Assembly: GCF_947301925.1 (NCBI RefSeq)
Contig: NZ_CAMYUE010000005.1
Location: 62,001-126,000 of the forward strand
Length of the DNA: 64,000 nucleotides
Direction: 5' to 3'
From: an uncultured Ruminococcus sp.
Lineage (GTDB): Bacteria > Bacillota > Clostridia > Oscillospirales > Ruminococcaceae
Below, piece by piece: positions 33,314-41,337 of this stretch (positions are counted from its first letter, which is position 1; each line of letters begins with the position of its first letter). The notes under the pieces are model-generated. The model worked only from the letters and a program-made list of their open reading frames with translations. It was not told the origin of the DNA and did no database searches. The position numbers were made by a program, and so were the translations under genes.

Positions 33314-35722
33314 TCACCTTAAATGCCAGATATCGTCGGCATATTCCGTTACAGCGCGGTCTGCCGAGAAGATACCCGCGCCTGCGATATTGTTAAGGGA
33401 CATTTTTGCCCATTTCATTTTATCGTTATAGCACTCTGTGATATACTGCTGTGCCTTTCTGTAGCTGTCGAAGTCTGCAAGAACCATATAGGGATCCCTG
33501 TCCTTCAGCGAGTTTGCCACATCGTTGAAGGTACAGCCGTTTATGCCGTGGTACATACGGTCGATAGCCTCGTGGATTCGTCCGTCATTGTGGTAGTAGC
33601 TGCAAGGATCGTAGCCTCTTGCCTTCAGCTCGTTTACCTCGGGAGTGGTCATGCCGAAGATGACGATGTTATCGTCGCCGCAGGCCTCCTTGATCTCGAT
33701 GTTTGCTCCGTCAAGAGTACCGAGAGTGATGGCGCCGTTGAGCATGAGCTTCATATTGCCCGTACCCGAAGCCTCTGTACCCGCAAGGGATATCTGCTCC
33801 GATACGTCGGAGGCAGGCATGAGGTGCTCCGAAAGGGTAACGCAGTAGTTCTCCAGGAATACTACAGAGAGCTTCTGGTTGATCCTGGGGTTCTTCCTTA
33901 TCTCCTCGGAGATAGCCCAGATGAGCTTGATTATCTGCTTTGCCAGATAATAGCCGGGAGCCGCCTTTGCTGCGAAGATATAGGTCTTGGGAGTGAAGGG
34001 CGCATCGGGGTCATTGAGGAGATATGCGTAATCCGTAAGGATATTCATGACATTGAGGTGCTGTCTCTTGTATTCGTGGAGACGCTTTACCTGAACGTCG
34101 AAGATGCTGTCCGTATTGAGTATAATGCCGGAATTGCCCTTGACGTACTTGGCAAAGGCTTCCTTGTTGGCCTTCTTTACGTCGGTGAGCTTCTTGAGCA
34201 CCTCCTCATCGTCCTGGAACTTGCGGAACTTTTCAAGCTCTGCGCCGTCCTTGATGAACTTGGCGCCGATAGTGTCCTTCAGCAGCTTTGTAAGTCCGGG
34301 ATTGGACTGGTAGAGCCATCTTCTGTAGGCGATGCCGTTGGTGACGTTCTTGAACTTATCGGGAGTATTCTCGTACTCGTCGTGGAATACGGAATCCTTG
34401 ATTATCTGCGAGTGGAGCTTGGATACGCCGTTTACGCTGTGTGAAGCCGCAACGCAGAGGGTAGCCATGTGTATCTGGTTGTCCTTGATTATGGACATAC
34501 GGGTGGTCTTTGCGCTGTCGCCGCCGTTTCTCTCCATGAGAGAAGCGCAGTAGCGGTTGTTTATCTCAACGATGATGGAGAATATTCTTGGTATAACGGA
34601 CTTTACAAGGTTAACGTCCCACTTCTCCAGAGCCTCTGCCATAACGGTGTGGTTGGTGTAGGCGAAGGTCTTTGTTACGATATCCCATGACTTCTCCCAA
34701 GTATAGCCGCAGTCGTCAAGGAGTATGCGCATGAGCTCGGGGATAGCCAGTGTGGGATGGGTGTCGTTGATGTGGATAGCTACCTTGTCTGCAAGGTTTT
34801 CGAGGGTGCCGTAAACGTTCATGTGTGTGTTTACGATATCGCCTATTGAAGCCGCACAGAGGAAATACTGCTGGCGGAGACGGAGGCTCTTGCCCTCCAG
34901 GTGGTTATCGTTGGGGTAGAGTATCTTCGAGATGGCGTTTGCGATGGAATTCTGGGCAAGTGCGCTTTCGTAGTTGCCCTTGTTGAACATCTCCATGTCG
35001 AAATTGGGGGCCTTTGCGGACCAGAGTCTCAGCACGGATACTCCCTCCGAGCCGTATCCCGAAACGTACATATCGTAGGGAGTTGCCACAACGGTATTGT
35101 AGTTCACATGGGAGATGTAGTGGTACTGATTGTCCCAGTACTCCTGAAGGTCGCCCTCGAAGTGGACGTCTATGGAGAGCTCGGGCTTGGGCACCAGCCA
35201 TACCGAGCCGCCGGGGAGCCAGTTGTCGGGGAGCTCTGTCTGCCAGCCGTCCTCCAGCTTCTGCTGGAATATGCCGTACTCGTAGCAGAGCGAATATCCC
35301 ATTGCGGGGAAGCCCATGGTCGCAAGGCCGTCAAGGTAGCAGGCGGCAAGTCTGCCCAGACCGCCGTTGCCCAGACCTGCGTCGGGCTCGTTTTCGTATA
35401 TTTTATCGAGATTGATGTCATACTGTTTCAGCATGGCCTTTATGCCGTCGGCCAGCTCGAGATTGTAGATGCTTGTTTTGAGGGAGCGTCCCATGAGGAA
35501 CTCCATTGAAAGGTAGTAGATCTGCTTGCCGCCCACCGAGTGGGTGTGATTGATGAAGCTCTGCCTCTTCGCGCCAAGTATTTCCACGATTATCGAGGAA
35601 AGAACATGGTAAACCTGCTTATCGGAAGCCTCCTCGGGAGAAACGCTGTACAAAAGCTGAAGCTTTCTCGGGAACTCTTCCTTGATCCTGTCCATGAGAG
35701 GATTTGCTTTTTTAGTAGCCAT
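33314..35722 (-). CDS. glgP: Glycogen/starch/maltodextrin phosphorylase
   Basis: An 802-residue GT35 enzyme releasing glucose-1-phosphate from alpha-1,4-glucans. Conserved blocks: NEPDAGLGNGGLGRLAACYLDGLAT, GYGIRYEYG-like GYSLCYEYGIFQQ, HINDTHPTLAIPELMR, FNVKRLHEYKRQ-like VQVKRLHEYKRQHLNVM, and the pyridoxal-phosphate Lys in GTGNMKLMLNGAITLGTLDGANIEI. Full length. It lies upstream of, and on the same strand as, the GH13 gene but has its own terminator. The promoter (35843-35871) and a leader hairpin precede it. Confidence 0.97.
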   Translation of the reverse strand: MATKKANPLMDRIKEEFPRKLQLLYSVSPEEASDKQVYHVLSSIIVEILGAKRQSFINHTHSVGGKQIYYLSMEFLMGRSLKTSIYNLELADGIKAMLKQYDINLDKIYENEPDAGLGNGGLGRLAACYLDGLATMGFPAMGYSLCYEYGIFQQKLEDGWQTELPDNWLPGGSVWLVPKPELSIDVHFEGDLQEYWDNQYHYISHVNYNTVVATPYDMYVSGYGSEGVSVLRLWSAKAPNFDMEMFNKGNYESALAQNSIANAISKILYPNDNHLEGKSLRLRQQYFLCAASIGDIVNTHMNVYGTLENLADKVAIHINDTHPTLAIPELMRILLDDCGYTWEKSWDIVTKTFAYTNHTVMAEALEKWDVNLVKSVIPRIFSIIVEINNRYCASLMERNGGDSAKTTRMSIIKDNQIHMATLCVAASHSVNGVSKLHSQIIKDSVFHDEYENTPDKFKNVTNGIAYRRWLYQSNPGLTKLLKDTIGAKFIKDGAELEKFRKFQDDEEVLKKLTDVKKANKEAFAKYVKGNSGIILNTDSIFDVQVKRLHEYKRQHLNVMNILTDYAYLLNDPDAPFTPKTYIFAAKAAPGYYLAKQIIKLIWAISEEIRKNPRINQKLSVVFLENYCVTLSEHLMPASDVSEQISLAGTEASGTGNMKLMLNGAITLGTLDGANIEIKEACGDDNIVIFGMTTPEVNELKARGYDPCSYYHNDGRIHEAIDRMYHGINGCTFNDVANSLKDRDPYMVLADFDSYRKAQQYITECYNDKMKWAKMSLNNIAGAGIFSADRAVTEYADDIWHLR

Positions 35723-35781
35723 ATCTGATCTCCATTCTGCCGCAGGAGCGGCGTTATTACCCTTTGTATAACACCTCCCCG

Positions 35782-35810
35782 CTATAACTACGAGCTATAG
35801 GGGAACAGGG
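35782..35810 (-). promoter_or_regulatory. Hairpin in the glgP leader
   Basis: In the minus-strand leader, CCCCTATAGCT / AGTTATAGCGGGG forms a stem with a two-base bulge between promoter and start codon. A purine-rich GGGGAGGTG overlaps its 3' arm. A regulatory role is only suspected. The remainder of 35723-36187 is A+T-rich with two divergent promoters and no gene. Confidence 0.4.
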
Positions 35811-35842
35811 AGATATTATTCTACAAGCGGTATACATCAATA

Positions 35843-35871
35843 ATTATACTATGATTTATAAGAGATTTCAA
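35843..35871 (-). promoter_or_regulatory. SigA-type promoter of glgP
   Basis: Minus-strand TTGAAA, a 17-base spacer and TATAAT. Confidence 0.8.
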
Positions 35872-36073
35872 GTGCATATTTCAACAAATATTTGTCCACT
35901 AAATTTATATATTGCGGAAAATCGCTAAAAACTCCGTTGTAACAGGGCTTGAAGGTGCGCTTTTTGATTGTGCAGAACAGACAAATAAAAAGCTGGTGAT
36001 TTGTGTATATGCACGAAAAAATTTGGTTTGAAAAAATTTTCTATATTTTTAAAAGATAAAACTTAGAAAATGT

Positions 36074-36102
36074 TTGAAATTTGTAATAATATGTGATATA
36101 AT
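36074..36102 (+). promoter_or_regulatory. SigA-type promoter of the signal-peptidase-like gene
   Basis: TTGAAA, a 17-base spacer ending in TGA, and TATAAT, 85 bases before the start codon. Confidence 0.8.
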
Positions 36103-36187
36103 ATATAAAGCGGTTTCCGAAAAACAGAGCCGCAAAGAAAAAGTGTAGAAAAAATGACAACAAAAGAAATTGAAAAAGGTGAGGTTT

Positions 36188-37396
36188 ATGGAAAACAAAA
36201 AGCGTTTCTCGGTACTTAAATTCGTTCTGATCGTACTTTGTATAATCCTGATCGTTATCTCGATCATTGTAAACATTGCATTCTCCGGAGGCAAGACTCC
36301 CAAAATATTCGGCAATTACGTCTATATCGTCAAGGAATCGGACAATATGGGCGATAATGTGGCCAAGGGCGCGGCTCTCATAGCTCCCGACGCAAAGGAT
36401 CTCTCCGTTGCAAAGGGCGATATCGTTCTGGCATATCCCTCGGCTGATCCCGAAAAGCTCCACGTTCTCAGCATATACGACATCGTTACCGCAGAGGACG
36501 GCACGGAGAAATACATTACGGCCGACGCTACCAATATCGGCAGCGAGGAGCCCATCACCAAGGACAAGATCGCCGCTCTCTGCACAGGTCATACCCAGAG
36601 CAGCGAGATCGGCGGACTAATAAGATTCGCTTCCGGCATCAAGGGCATACTTGCACTTCTGGTTCTCCCCTGCGTGCTTCTGGTCATCTTCCTCATAGCC
36701 AAGATCGCTTCCTCAAAGGGCGACGACGATGACGAGTTCGGCTTCTACGAGTACGACGAGAAGGAGAAGGAGAGAGCAGACTCCGAGAGCAGGAAGAATA
36801 TCCACGACAAGACCGCAAATCCCCTCTTCGAGCCATCACAGGAGATACAGCCCAGCAACGAGCTTGAGCGCAAGAAGATGTCCATTGCCGAGAACTTCAG
36901 CCAGAAGAAGGTAAATCCCGATTCTCCCTACCAGAAGGAGAAGGAGCGCACCATGCAGTTCAAGACTCAGCGCAGCGCAGAGAGTACCTTCGCAGCAAGG
37001 AACGTGGGCGGTTCATCGTCTACAGCTCCCACAGCAGACGCCCTCAGAGAGGAAATGCTCCGCAAGACAGCAGAGGCTGAGCGCACAGGCACCTTCAACA
37101 TCAAGACCACAAGCACTCCTCAGCAGGCACCTGCCGAGCCTATCAGCGATAATACGGGAATACTCTCCAAGAGCCAGCTTGCAGAGATGTCAAGGAACGA
37201 CGTTCCCAAGACGACTCCTCTGAGAAGCCAGTCAGCTCCTTCAACAGCAGCTCCCAAGCCGCCCAGAAAGAGCAGCACTCCCGATATCTCGGATATCATC
37301 AGCAAGACAGAGCGCAACGAGCGCAAGAAGAAGGCTGCGGATATGTCCGTAGACGACCTCCTCAAGCTCATCGAGGAAGAGAAGAACAAGCTCTGA
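36188..37396 (+). CDS. Signal peptidase I-like membrane protein lacking catalytic residues
   Basis: A 402-residue membrane protein starting at ATG 36188 behind AGGTGAGG. A transmembrane helix (about 10-31) is followed by an extracytoplasmic beta domain (35-140) that follows the S26 peptidase plan: NYVYIVKESDNM in place of the usual SGSMxP, then VAKGDIVLAYP, LHVLSIYDIV and YITADATN in place of TKGDxN. The residue expected to be the Ser nucleophile is Asn53 and the Lys of TKGD is Ala, so it should be inactive. A second helix (151-172) leads to a 230-residue charged, Ser/Pro/Ala-rich, probably disordered tail ending in a helix. Function unknown. Confidence 0.65.
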   Translation: MENKKRFSVLKFVLIVLCIILIVISIIVNIAFSGGKTPKIFGNYVYIVKESDNMGDNVAKGAALIAPDAKDLSVAKGDIVLAYPSADPEKLHVLSIYDIVTAEDGTEKYITADATNIGSEEPITKDKIAALCTGHTQSSEIGGLIRFASGIKGILALLVLPCVLLVIFLIAKIASSKGDDDDEFGFYEYDEKEKERADSESRKNIHDKTANPLFEPSQEIQPSNELERKKMSIAENFSQKKVNPDSPYQKEKERTMQFKTQRSAESTFAARNVGGSSSTAPTADALREEMLRKTAEAERTGTFNIKTTSTPQQAPAEPISDNTGILSKSQLAEMSRNDVPKTTPLRSQSAPSTAAPKPPRKSSTPDISDIISKTERNERKKKAADMSVDDLLKLIEEEKNKL

Positions 37397-37411
37397 TACA
37401 GATAATAAAGC

Positions 37412-37444
37412 AAAAAGCAGTTCCGCAAGGAACTGCTTTTATTA
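37412..37444 (+). terminator. Terminator after the signal-peptidase-like gene
   Basis: Stem AAAAAGCAGTTCC / GGAACTGCTTTT with a short loop, then TATT. Confidence 0.85.
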
Positions 37445-37474
37445 TTGTCTGTTTTATGGGATAATATTCCTGAT

Positions 37475-38269
37475 TCAGAAATCAAGGAATGCGAATATCA
37501 CTATCAGGGCTATAATTGGCATTGCCACGAACAGGGTACCGAATATCACCGAAAGGAACCAGCTCTTTTCCGAATCGGGGTCATAGGCTATTTTCGGGTG
37601 GTCGGGGTCTATCATTATTTCGTAGTTCATATCCTCTGAGCGGACCTGAGTTACGTTCGATACCTTCGATCTGTAGGTCTTACCCTCGTAGGTGTATTCG
37701 TATGTGGGCAGACAGTAGCACTTTGTTTTTCCGTTTACGGTAGAGGTAGCAGTGCCTGCATGGATACAGGTTGCTGTGACGGGAAATGTGCATCTTTTTG
37801 CATTGCCCCTCTGGCTGAGATATTCGTGTATTATCACAGCTGAGCCTGATACAATGAAGGCCATAAAGAACAGGATTATGCCAAGCTTTATGAGAAAGCT
37901 TCTGGTATCGTGCGTGCCGTTGTGATATGCGCATACTCCCGCCATGCCCAGGATGGCACATATGGTGACCCCTAAGAACGGGATACTGAGCTTGTGTTTC
38001 TTCACTCCCTCGGATATCATGGCAGTTATTCCGAATACCACAAAATCCAGTCCCACCACCAGCGCTATCATGTATCCCGCTTCGTTTGAGCGCGAAAAAA
38101 CAATAAATAAAACGATGGACAGCATCAAAAATGCCGTGTAGAACTTACTCATTACCTTGTCTATGAAGGCAGGCTGTTCATCGGCGGTCTCCTGCTTTGC
38201 ATCGGGTCTTTCATCGGGATATTGTCCGTTTTCGTCGTAGTTCATCATATCATTGTCGTATTTTTTCAT
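37475..38269 (-). CDS. DUF3592-like membrane protein
   Basis: A 264-residue membrane protein, start ATG 38269 downstream of a G-rich RBS. An acidic cytoplasmic N-terminus (about 1-35) precedes four hydrophobic helices, then an extracytoplasmic-type beta domain: RCTFPVTATCIHAG, YCLPTYEYTYEGKTYRSKVSNV and YEIMIDPDHPKIAYDP, then one last helix. The same arrangement (Cys-containing (K/R)CT-V/P, YxYxGxxYR, IDPDxPxxxYD) recurs in the proteins at 48166 and 49003. Function unknown. It follows an XRE-type regulator and has its own consensus promoter. Confidence 0.7.
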   Translation of the reverse strand: MKKYDNDMMNYDENGQYPDERPDAKQETADEQPAFIDKVMSKFYTAFLMLSIVLFIVFSRSNEAGYMIALVVGLDFVVFGITAMISEGVKKHKLSIPFLGVTICAILGMAGVCAYHNGTHDTRSFLIKLGIILFFMAFIVSGSAVIIHEYLSQRGNAKRCTFPVTATCIHAGTATSTVNGKTKCYCLPTYEYTYEGKTYRSKVSNVTQVRSEDMNYEIMIDPDHPKIAYDPDSEKSWFLSVIFGTLFVAMPIIALIVIFAFLDF

Positions 38270-38290
38270 AAAAAGTCCCCCTTCGTGCTG

Positions 38291-38319
38291 ATTATACCAC
38301 GAAAGGGGACTTATGTCAA
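38291..38319 (-). promoter_or_regulatory. Consensus SigA promoter of the DUF3592-like gene
   Basis: Minus-strand TTGACA, a 17-base spacer ending in TGG, and TATAAT, a full consensus match that begins immediately after the regulator's stop codon. Confidence 0.85.
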
Positions 38320-39291
38320 TCATTCGTCCTTATTCCTGAATACGATGGCGATAACGGGGCAGAGTATGGCGCCCAGAACCCAGATTATCCAGGATATCTC
38401 CCAGGCACGGGTGATGAAGCTCCAGAGCAGATATACCGCTGTTATGCAGCACCAGTAAATTGTCATTGCAGGATTGGGTCTGTCTCTGTGCTTTTTTCTC
38501 TTGCGTGTGAAGTTCTCCTCCTCAAGGAGCTTCCTGTAGCCGCCCATGATTATGCCTGTATGAGTGAGAAAACCTACTCCCAGAGCCACAAATCCGAAGA
38601 ACAGTGCGCCCGATAAAGCGTCGGCAAAGTCACTGTCGGGAGCGGCGACGTCAAGTATCATGGTGGGCAGGAATGATAATATCAGCAGTATTACGCCGAT
38701 AACGATGAATACAGTGTGCTTTGCAGTGTACTTGGACTTTTTGTCGCCTGCCATGCCCGAAACTCCGTACTCCGTGTCGATACCCTCTCTGCTGAGGTAG
38801 TCATAGGGCTTCATTTTCTGTCCCGAGATTATGAACAGGGCAACGCCTATGGCGACCATTATGAAAAGCAGGGGAGCTCCGAGCATATCGCTGAATTTGT
38901 CGGTGCTGTCAAGGCTTTCTATGACAATTGTGGGAACTACGCTGAGAATGCACAGTGCAACTCCCAGAGGTGTGCGGATAGAGCGCTTTTCGTTGACCTG
39001 AAGGAAGGCGTTGGCCTCCTCCATGGATACCTTGCGCAGAGGGGGCTCGGTCTCGGCGGACTCCTGTGGGGGAGCGGACGGTGCGGTGAGCTCCTCTGTA
39101 TCTTTCAATAATGTATCTGTGCTTACTCCGAATATCTCCGAGAGCTGAAGTATGCGGTTGAGGTCGGGGGTGGACTGTGCGCCCTCCCATTTTGAGACTG
39201 ACTGCCTGCTGACGCCCAGCTTCTCAGCCAGCTCCTCCTGCGACATACCTGATCTTTTTCTGAGTTCGATTATCTTGTCTGCAAGTATCAT
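38320..39291 (-). CDS. XRE-family regulator with C-terminal membrane domain
   Basis: A 323-residue protein with an N-terminal helix-turn-helix (about 5-60: [50 protein letters not shown]) of the Cro/C1 type. A linker follows, then four hydrophobic segments (about 108-127, 130-150, 190-212, 220-240) and two more near the C-terminus after a basic stretch (RKRKKHRDR). Membrane-tethered XRE regulators of this type are common in Clostridia, and the signals they sense are unknown. Targets unknown; the gene directly downstream is a membrane protein with its own promoter. Promoter at 39347-39375. Confidence 0.85.
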   Translation of the reverse strand: MILADKIIELRKRSGMSQEELAEKLGVSRQSVSKWEGAQSTPDLNRILQLSEIFGVSTDTLLKDTEELTAPSAPPQESAETEPPLRKVSMEEANAFLQVNEKRSIRTPLGVALCILSVVPTIVIESLDSTDKFSDMLGAPLLFIMVAIGVALFIISGQKMKPYDYLSREGIDTEYGVSGMAGDKKSKYTAKHTVFIVIGVILLILSFLPTMILDVAAPDSDFADALSGALFFGFVALGVGFLTHTGIIMGGYRKLLEEENFTRKRKKHRDRPNPAMTIYWCCITAVYLLWSFITRAWEISWIIWVLGAILCPVIAIVFRNKDE

Positions 39292-39346
39292 ATGTTTTCC
39301 TCCGATGTGTTTTTTCCGGGGAGTTCTTCCCGTGGTCTATGGTCTT

Positions 39347-39375
39347 ATTCTATCATTTCCGGCGGTTACATACAA
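39347..39375 (-). promoter_or_regulatory. SigA-type promoter of the XRE regulator
   Basis: Minus-strand TTGTAT, a 17-base spacer ending in TGA, and TAGAAT. Confidence 0.65.
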
Positions 39376-39467
39376 GCAACCCTGCTTTACAATTTGTCAC
39401 ACGGTAGTTGCAATTGCCTGTTTTTCGGAGATTTTACGGTTGCAGTGCCGCAAAGGACAAAAAACAG

Positions 39468-39496
39468 TTGATTTTTTCTGTAAAATGTGCTATAAT
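39468..39496 (+). promoter_or_regulatory. SigA-type promoter of the small helical protein gene
   Basis: TTGATT, a 17-base spacer ending in TGC, and TATAAT. Confidence 0.75.
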
Positions 39497-39531
39497 ATAA
39501 GTACAATTTTTTACGAAAGAAGGTATCCCCT

Positions 39532-39738
39532 ATGGAGATCAAAAAGGCAGTAGAAGCAGTTGAAAAGAAAACAGGAATCGACCTCCCCGACGAGAAGATC
39601 GAGAAGACTGTTTCCAAGGTCGCTACCAAGGACAATATCGACAAGGCTAAAGATATGATAAGCAAGGTGGCTACCAAGGAGAACATCGAAAAGGTAAAGG
39701 ACAAGGTCGAGGACATTGTCGAGAAGATCAAGAAGTGA
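39532..39738 (+). CDS. Small Lys/Glu-rich helical protein with internal repeat
   Basis: A 68-residue, highly charged protein predicted to be one long amphipathic helix. Two near-copies of a 17-residue unit are visible: SKVATKDNIDKAKDMI and SKVATKENIEKVKDKV. It resembles small antitoxin-like or stress-related helical proteins (MT0933-type) in composition only, so no function is assigned. It has its own promoter and terminator, arguing it is a real, independently expressed gene. AAGAAGG precedes the ATG. Confidence 0.65.
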   Translation: MEIKKAVEAVEKKTGIDLPDEKIEKTVSKVATKDNIDKAKDMISKVATKENIEKVKDKVEDIVEKIKK

Positions 39739-39742
39739 TCGG

Positions 39743-39773
39743 AAAGGGGCATTTTTATAATGCCCCTTTTTAT
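39743..39773 (+). terminator. Terminator of the small helical protein gene
   Basis: Stem AAAGGGGCAT / ATGCCCCTTT followed by TTA. Confidence 0.85.
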
Positions 39774-39794
39774 TGAACCGAAAGGAGACCTGCC

Positions 39795-40280
39795 ATGCTG
39801 AAGGAGATACTCAGCGGCGAGGCCTGTGCTCAATGCCGCCTCTGCTGCATATTTGACCGCTATGACGTCTGGGAGACCCCCGTTTTTACCGCGGAGCTCT
39901 GCGAAAGGATAAGGGAGGCCCGTCCGGGTACGGAGTTCGTCACCAAGGACGGCGGCTATATATTCAGAGTGGGAGAGCTCAGGGGCGACGAGCTTTTCTC
40001 ATGTCCCGCCCTTACGGACACAGGCTGTATGCTGGGCGACGACAAGCCCTTTGACTGTCGTATCTGGCCCTACCGCATAATGGAGGTGGGCGGCAGACGC
40101 GCCATAACCCTTGCGTCCATATGCGACGAGCTGTATCACCGTCCTCTGTCGCAGCTGGTGGACTTCCTGAAGGCGGGACTGGCGGACAGGATATTCGCCT
40201 ATGCCGACCTTCACCCCGAGATAGTCAAGCCCTACTACGAGGGCTATCCCGTGCTGCTTTTCGAGAAAAAGCCGCTTTAA
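39795..40280 (+). CDS. YkgJ-type cysteine-cluster protein
   Basis: A 161-residue soluble protein of the zinc/iron-chelating cysteine-cluster family. The N-terminal CAQCRLCC is the signature; further Cys residues fall in SCPALTDTGCMLGDDKPFDCRIWPYR, together enough to bind a metal or Fe-S cluster. Family members are widespread and their role is not established. GGAG precedes the ATG; gene ends in a bidirectional terminator facing recR. Confidence 0.85.
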   Translation: MLKEILSGEACAQCRLCCIFDRYDVWETPVFTAELCERIREARPGTEFVTKDGGYIFRVGELRGDELFSCPALTDTGCMLGDDKPFDCRIWPYRIMEVGGRRAITLASICDELYHRPLSQLVDFLKAGLADRIFAYADLHPEIVKPYYEGYPVLLFEKKPL

Positions 40281-40293
40281 AGAGAATATTGCA

Positions 40294-40320
40294 AAAAAAC
40301 GGGCATTATGCCCGTTTTTT
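40294..40320. terminator. Bidirectional terminator between the Cys-cluster gene and recR
   Basis: Stem AAAAAACGGGCA / TGCCCGTTTTTT. Confidence 0.85.
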
Positions 40321-40921
40321 ACATATCGTTCCTGTTTTCCAGAGCCTTGAACAGCGTTACCTCGTCGGCGTATTCAAGTATGCCTCCCACAGGGAGACCG
40401 AATGCGAGACGGGTCACCTTTATGCCCATGGGCTTCAGCAGACCGGCTATGTACATTGCGGTAGCGTCGCCCTCAACAGTGGGATTGGTGGCCATAATGA
40501 CCTCCTCGACGCCGCCCTCCGCTATCCTTGCAAGGAGCTCCTTCACGCGGAGCTTGTCGGGAGTGATGCCGTCCATAGGCGAAAGCAGCCCGTGGAGAAC
40601 GTGGTATACTCCGCCGTATTCCCTTGTGCGCTCGAAGGCCGTGACGTCCTTGGGGTTCTCGACAACGCAGATGACGCTCCTGTCGCGCTGAGGATCGTCG
40701 CAGATAGGGCATATCTCCCTTTCCGTCAGGTTCTGGCAGCACTTGCAGCAGTGAACGTTCTTCTTTGCGTCGATGAGCGCCTTTGCGAAGTCTTCGACAG
40801 CCTCCTGATCCATAGACATGACATGGTACGCAAGTCTCTGCGCGGACTTCATGCCTATGCCGGGGAGGGAAGCGAACTTCTCCGCCAGTATCACCAGCGG
40901 GAGCGCGTTATGATCTGCCAT
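40319..40921 (-). CDS. recR: Recombination mediator protein RecR
   Basis: A 200-residue protein assisting RecA loading at gaps with RecF/RecO. It has the N-terminal helix-hairpin-helix (FASLPGIGMKSAQRLAYHV), a zinc finger CCKCCQNLTEREICPICDDPQRD, and a TOPRIM domain with ICVVENPKDVTAFERT and GVEEVIMATNPTVEGDATAMYIA. Length is standard. Last gene of the conserved dnaX-ybaB-recR order; six bases separate it from ybaB. Confidence 0.97.
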   Translation of the reverse strand: MADHNALPLVILAEKFASLPGIGMKSAQRLAYHVMSMDQEAVEDFAKALIDAKKNVHCCKCCQNLTEREICPICDDPQRDRSVICVVENPKDVTAFERTREYGGVYHVLHGLLSPMDGITPDKLRVKELLARIAEGGVEEVIMATNPTVEGDATAMYIAGLLKPMGIKVTRLAFGLPVGGILEYADEVTLFKALENRNDM

Positions 40922-40927
40922 TATCTA

Positions 40928-41278
40928 TCAGAAAAGGCCGGGGAGAGATACTCCGCCAGTGATCTTGCTCATCTCTGTCTCTGTTGTGTTCTCAACATTG
41001 TTGATAGCCTCGTTTACAGCGCTGATGATGAGGTCCTGGAGCATATCTATGTCCTCGGGATCAACAACCTCGGGCTTGAGAGTGAGGGACTTGATGGTCT
41101 TCTTGCCTGTGATGGTGACTTCAACTGCACCGCCGCCTGCTGTAGCGGAGAACTCTCTTGCCTCGATGTCCTCCTGGAGCTCAGTGATCTGATCCTGCAT
41201 CTTCTGAGCCTGCTTGATCATCTGGTTCATATTCTGGGCGCCGCCGCCGTTTACGTTCCTGGGTATTCTTGCTTTCAT
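40928..41278 (-). CDS. ybaB: YbaB/EbfC nucleoid-associated protein
   Basis: A 116-residue DNA-binding protein. The start is ATG 41278 (MKARIPRNVNGGG), preceded by AAAGGAG; the open frame runs further upstream but without an RBS. Signature regions: NMNQMIKQAQKMQDQITELQEDIEAREFSATAGGGAVEVTITGKK and LTLKPEVVDPEDIDMLQDLIISAVNEAI. The N-terminal Gly-rich segment is slightly longer than in many homologues. Between dnaX and recR, as in many bacteria. Confidence 0.95.
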   Translation of the reverse strand: MKARIPRNVNGGGAQNMNQMIKQAQKMQDQITELQEDIEAREFSATAGGGAVEVTITGKKTIKSLTLKPEVVDPEDIDMLQDLIISAVNEAINNVENTTETEMSKITGGVSLPGLF

Positions 41279-41337
41279 TTTAAATTCTCCTTTGAAAATG
41301 TGTTTTCTTATATAATCAAGCAAATAATATTTGCTTT

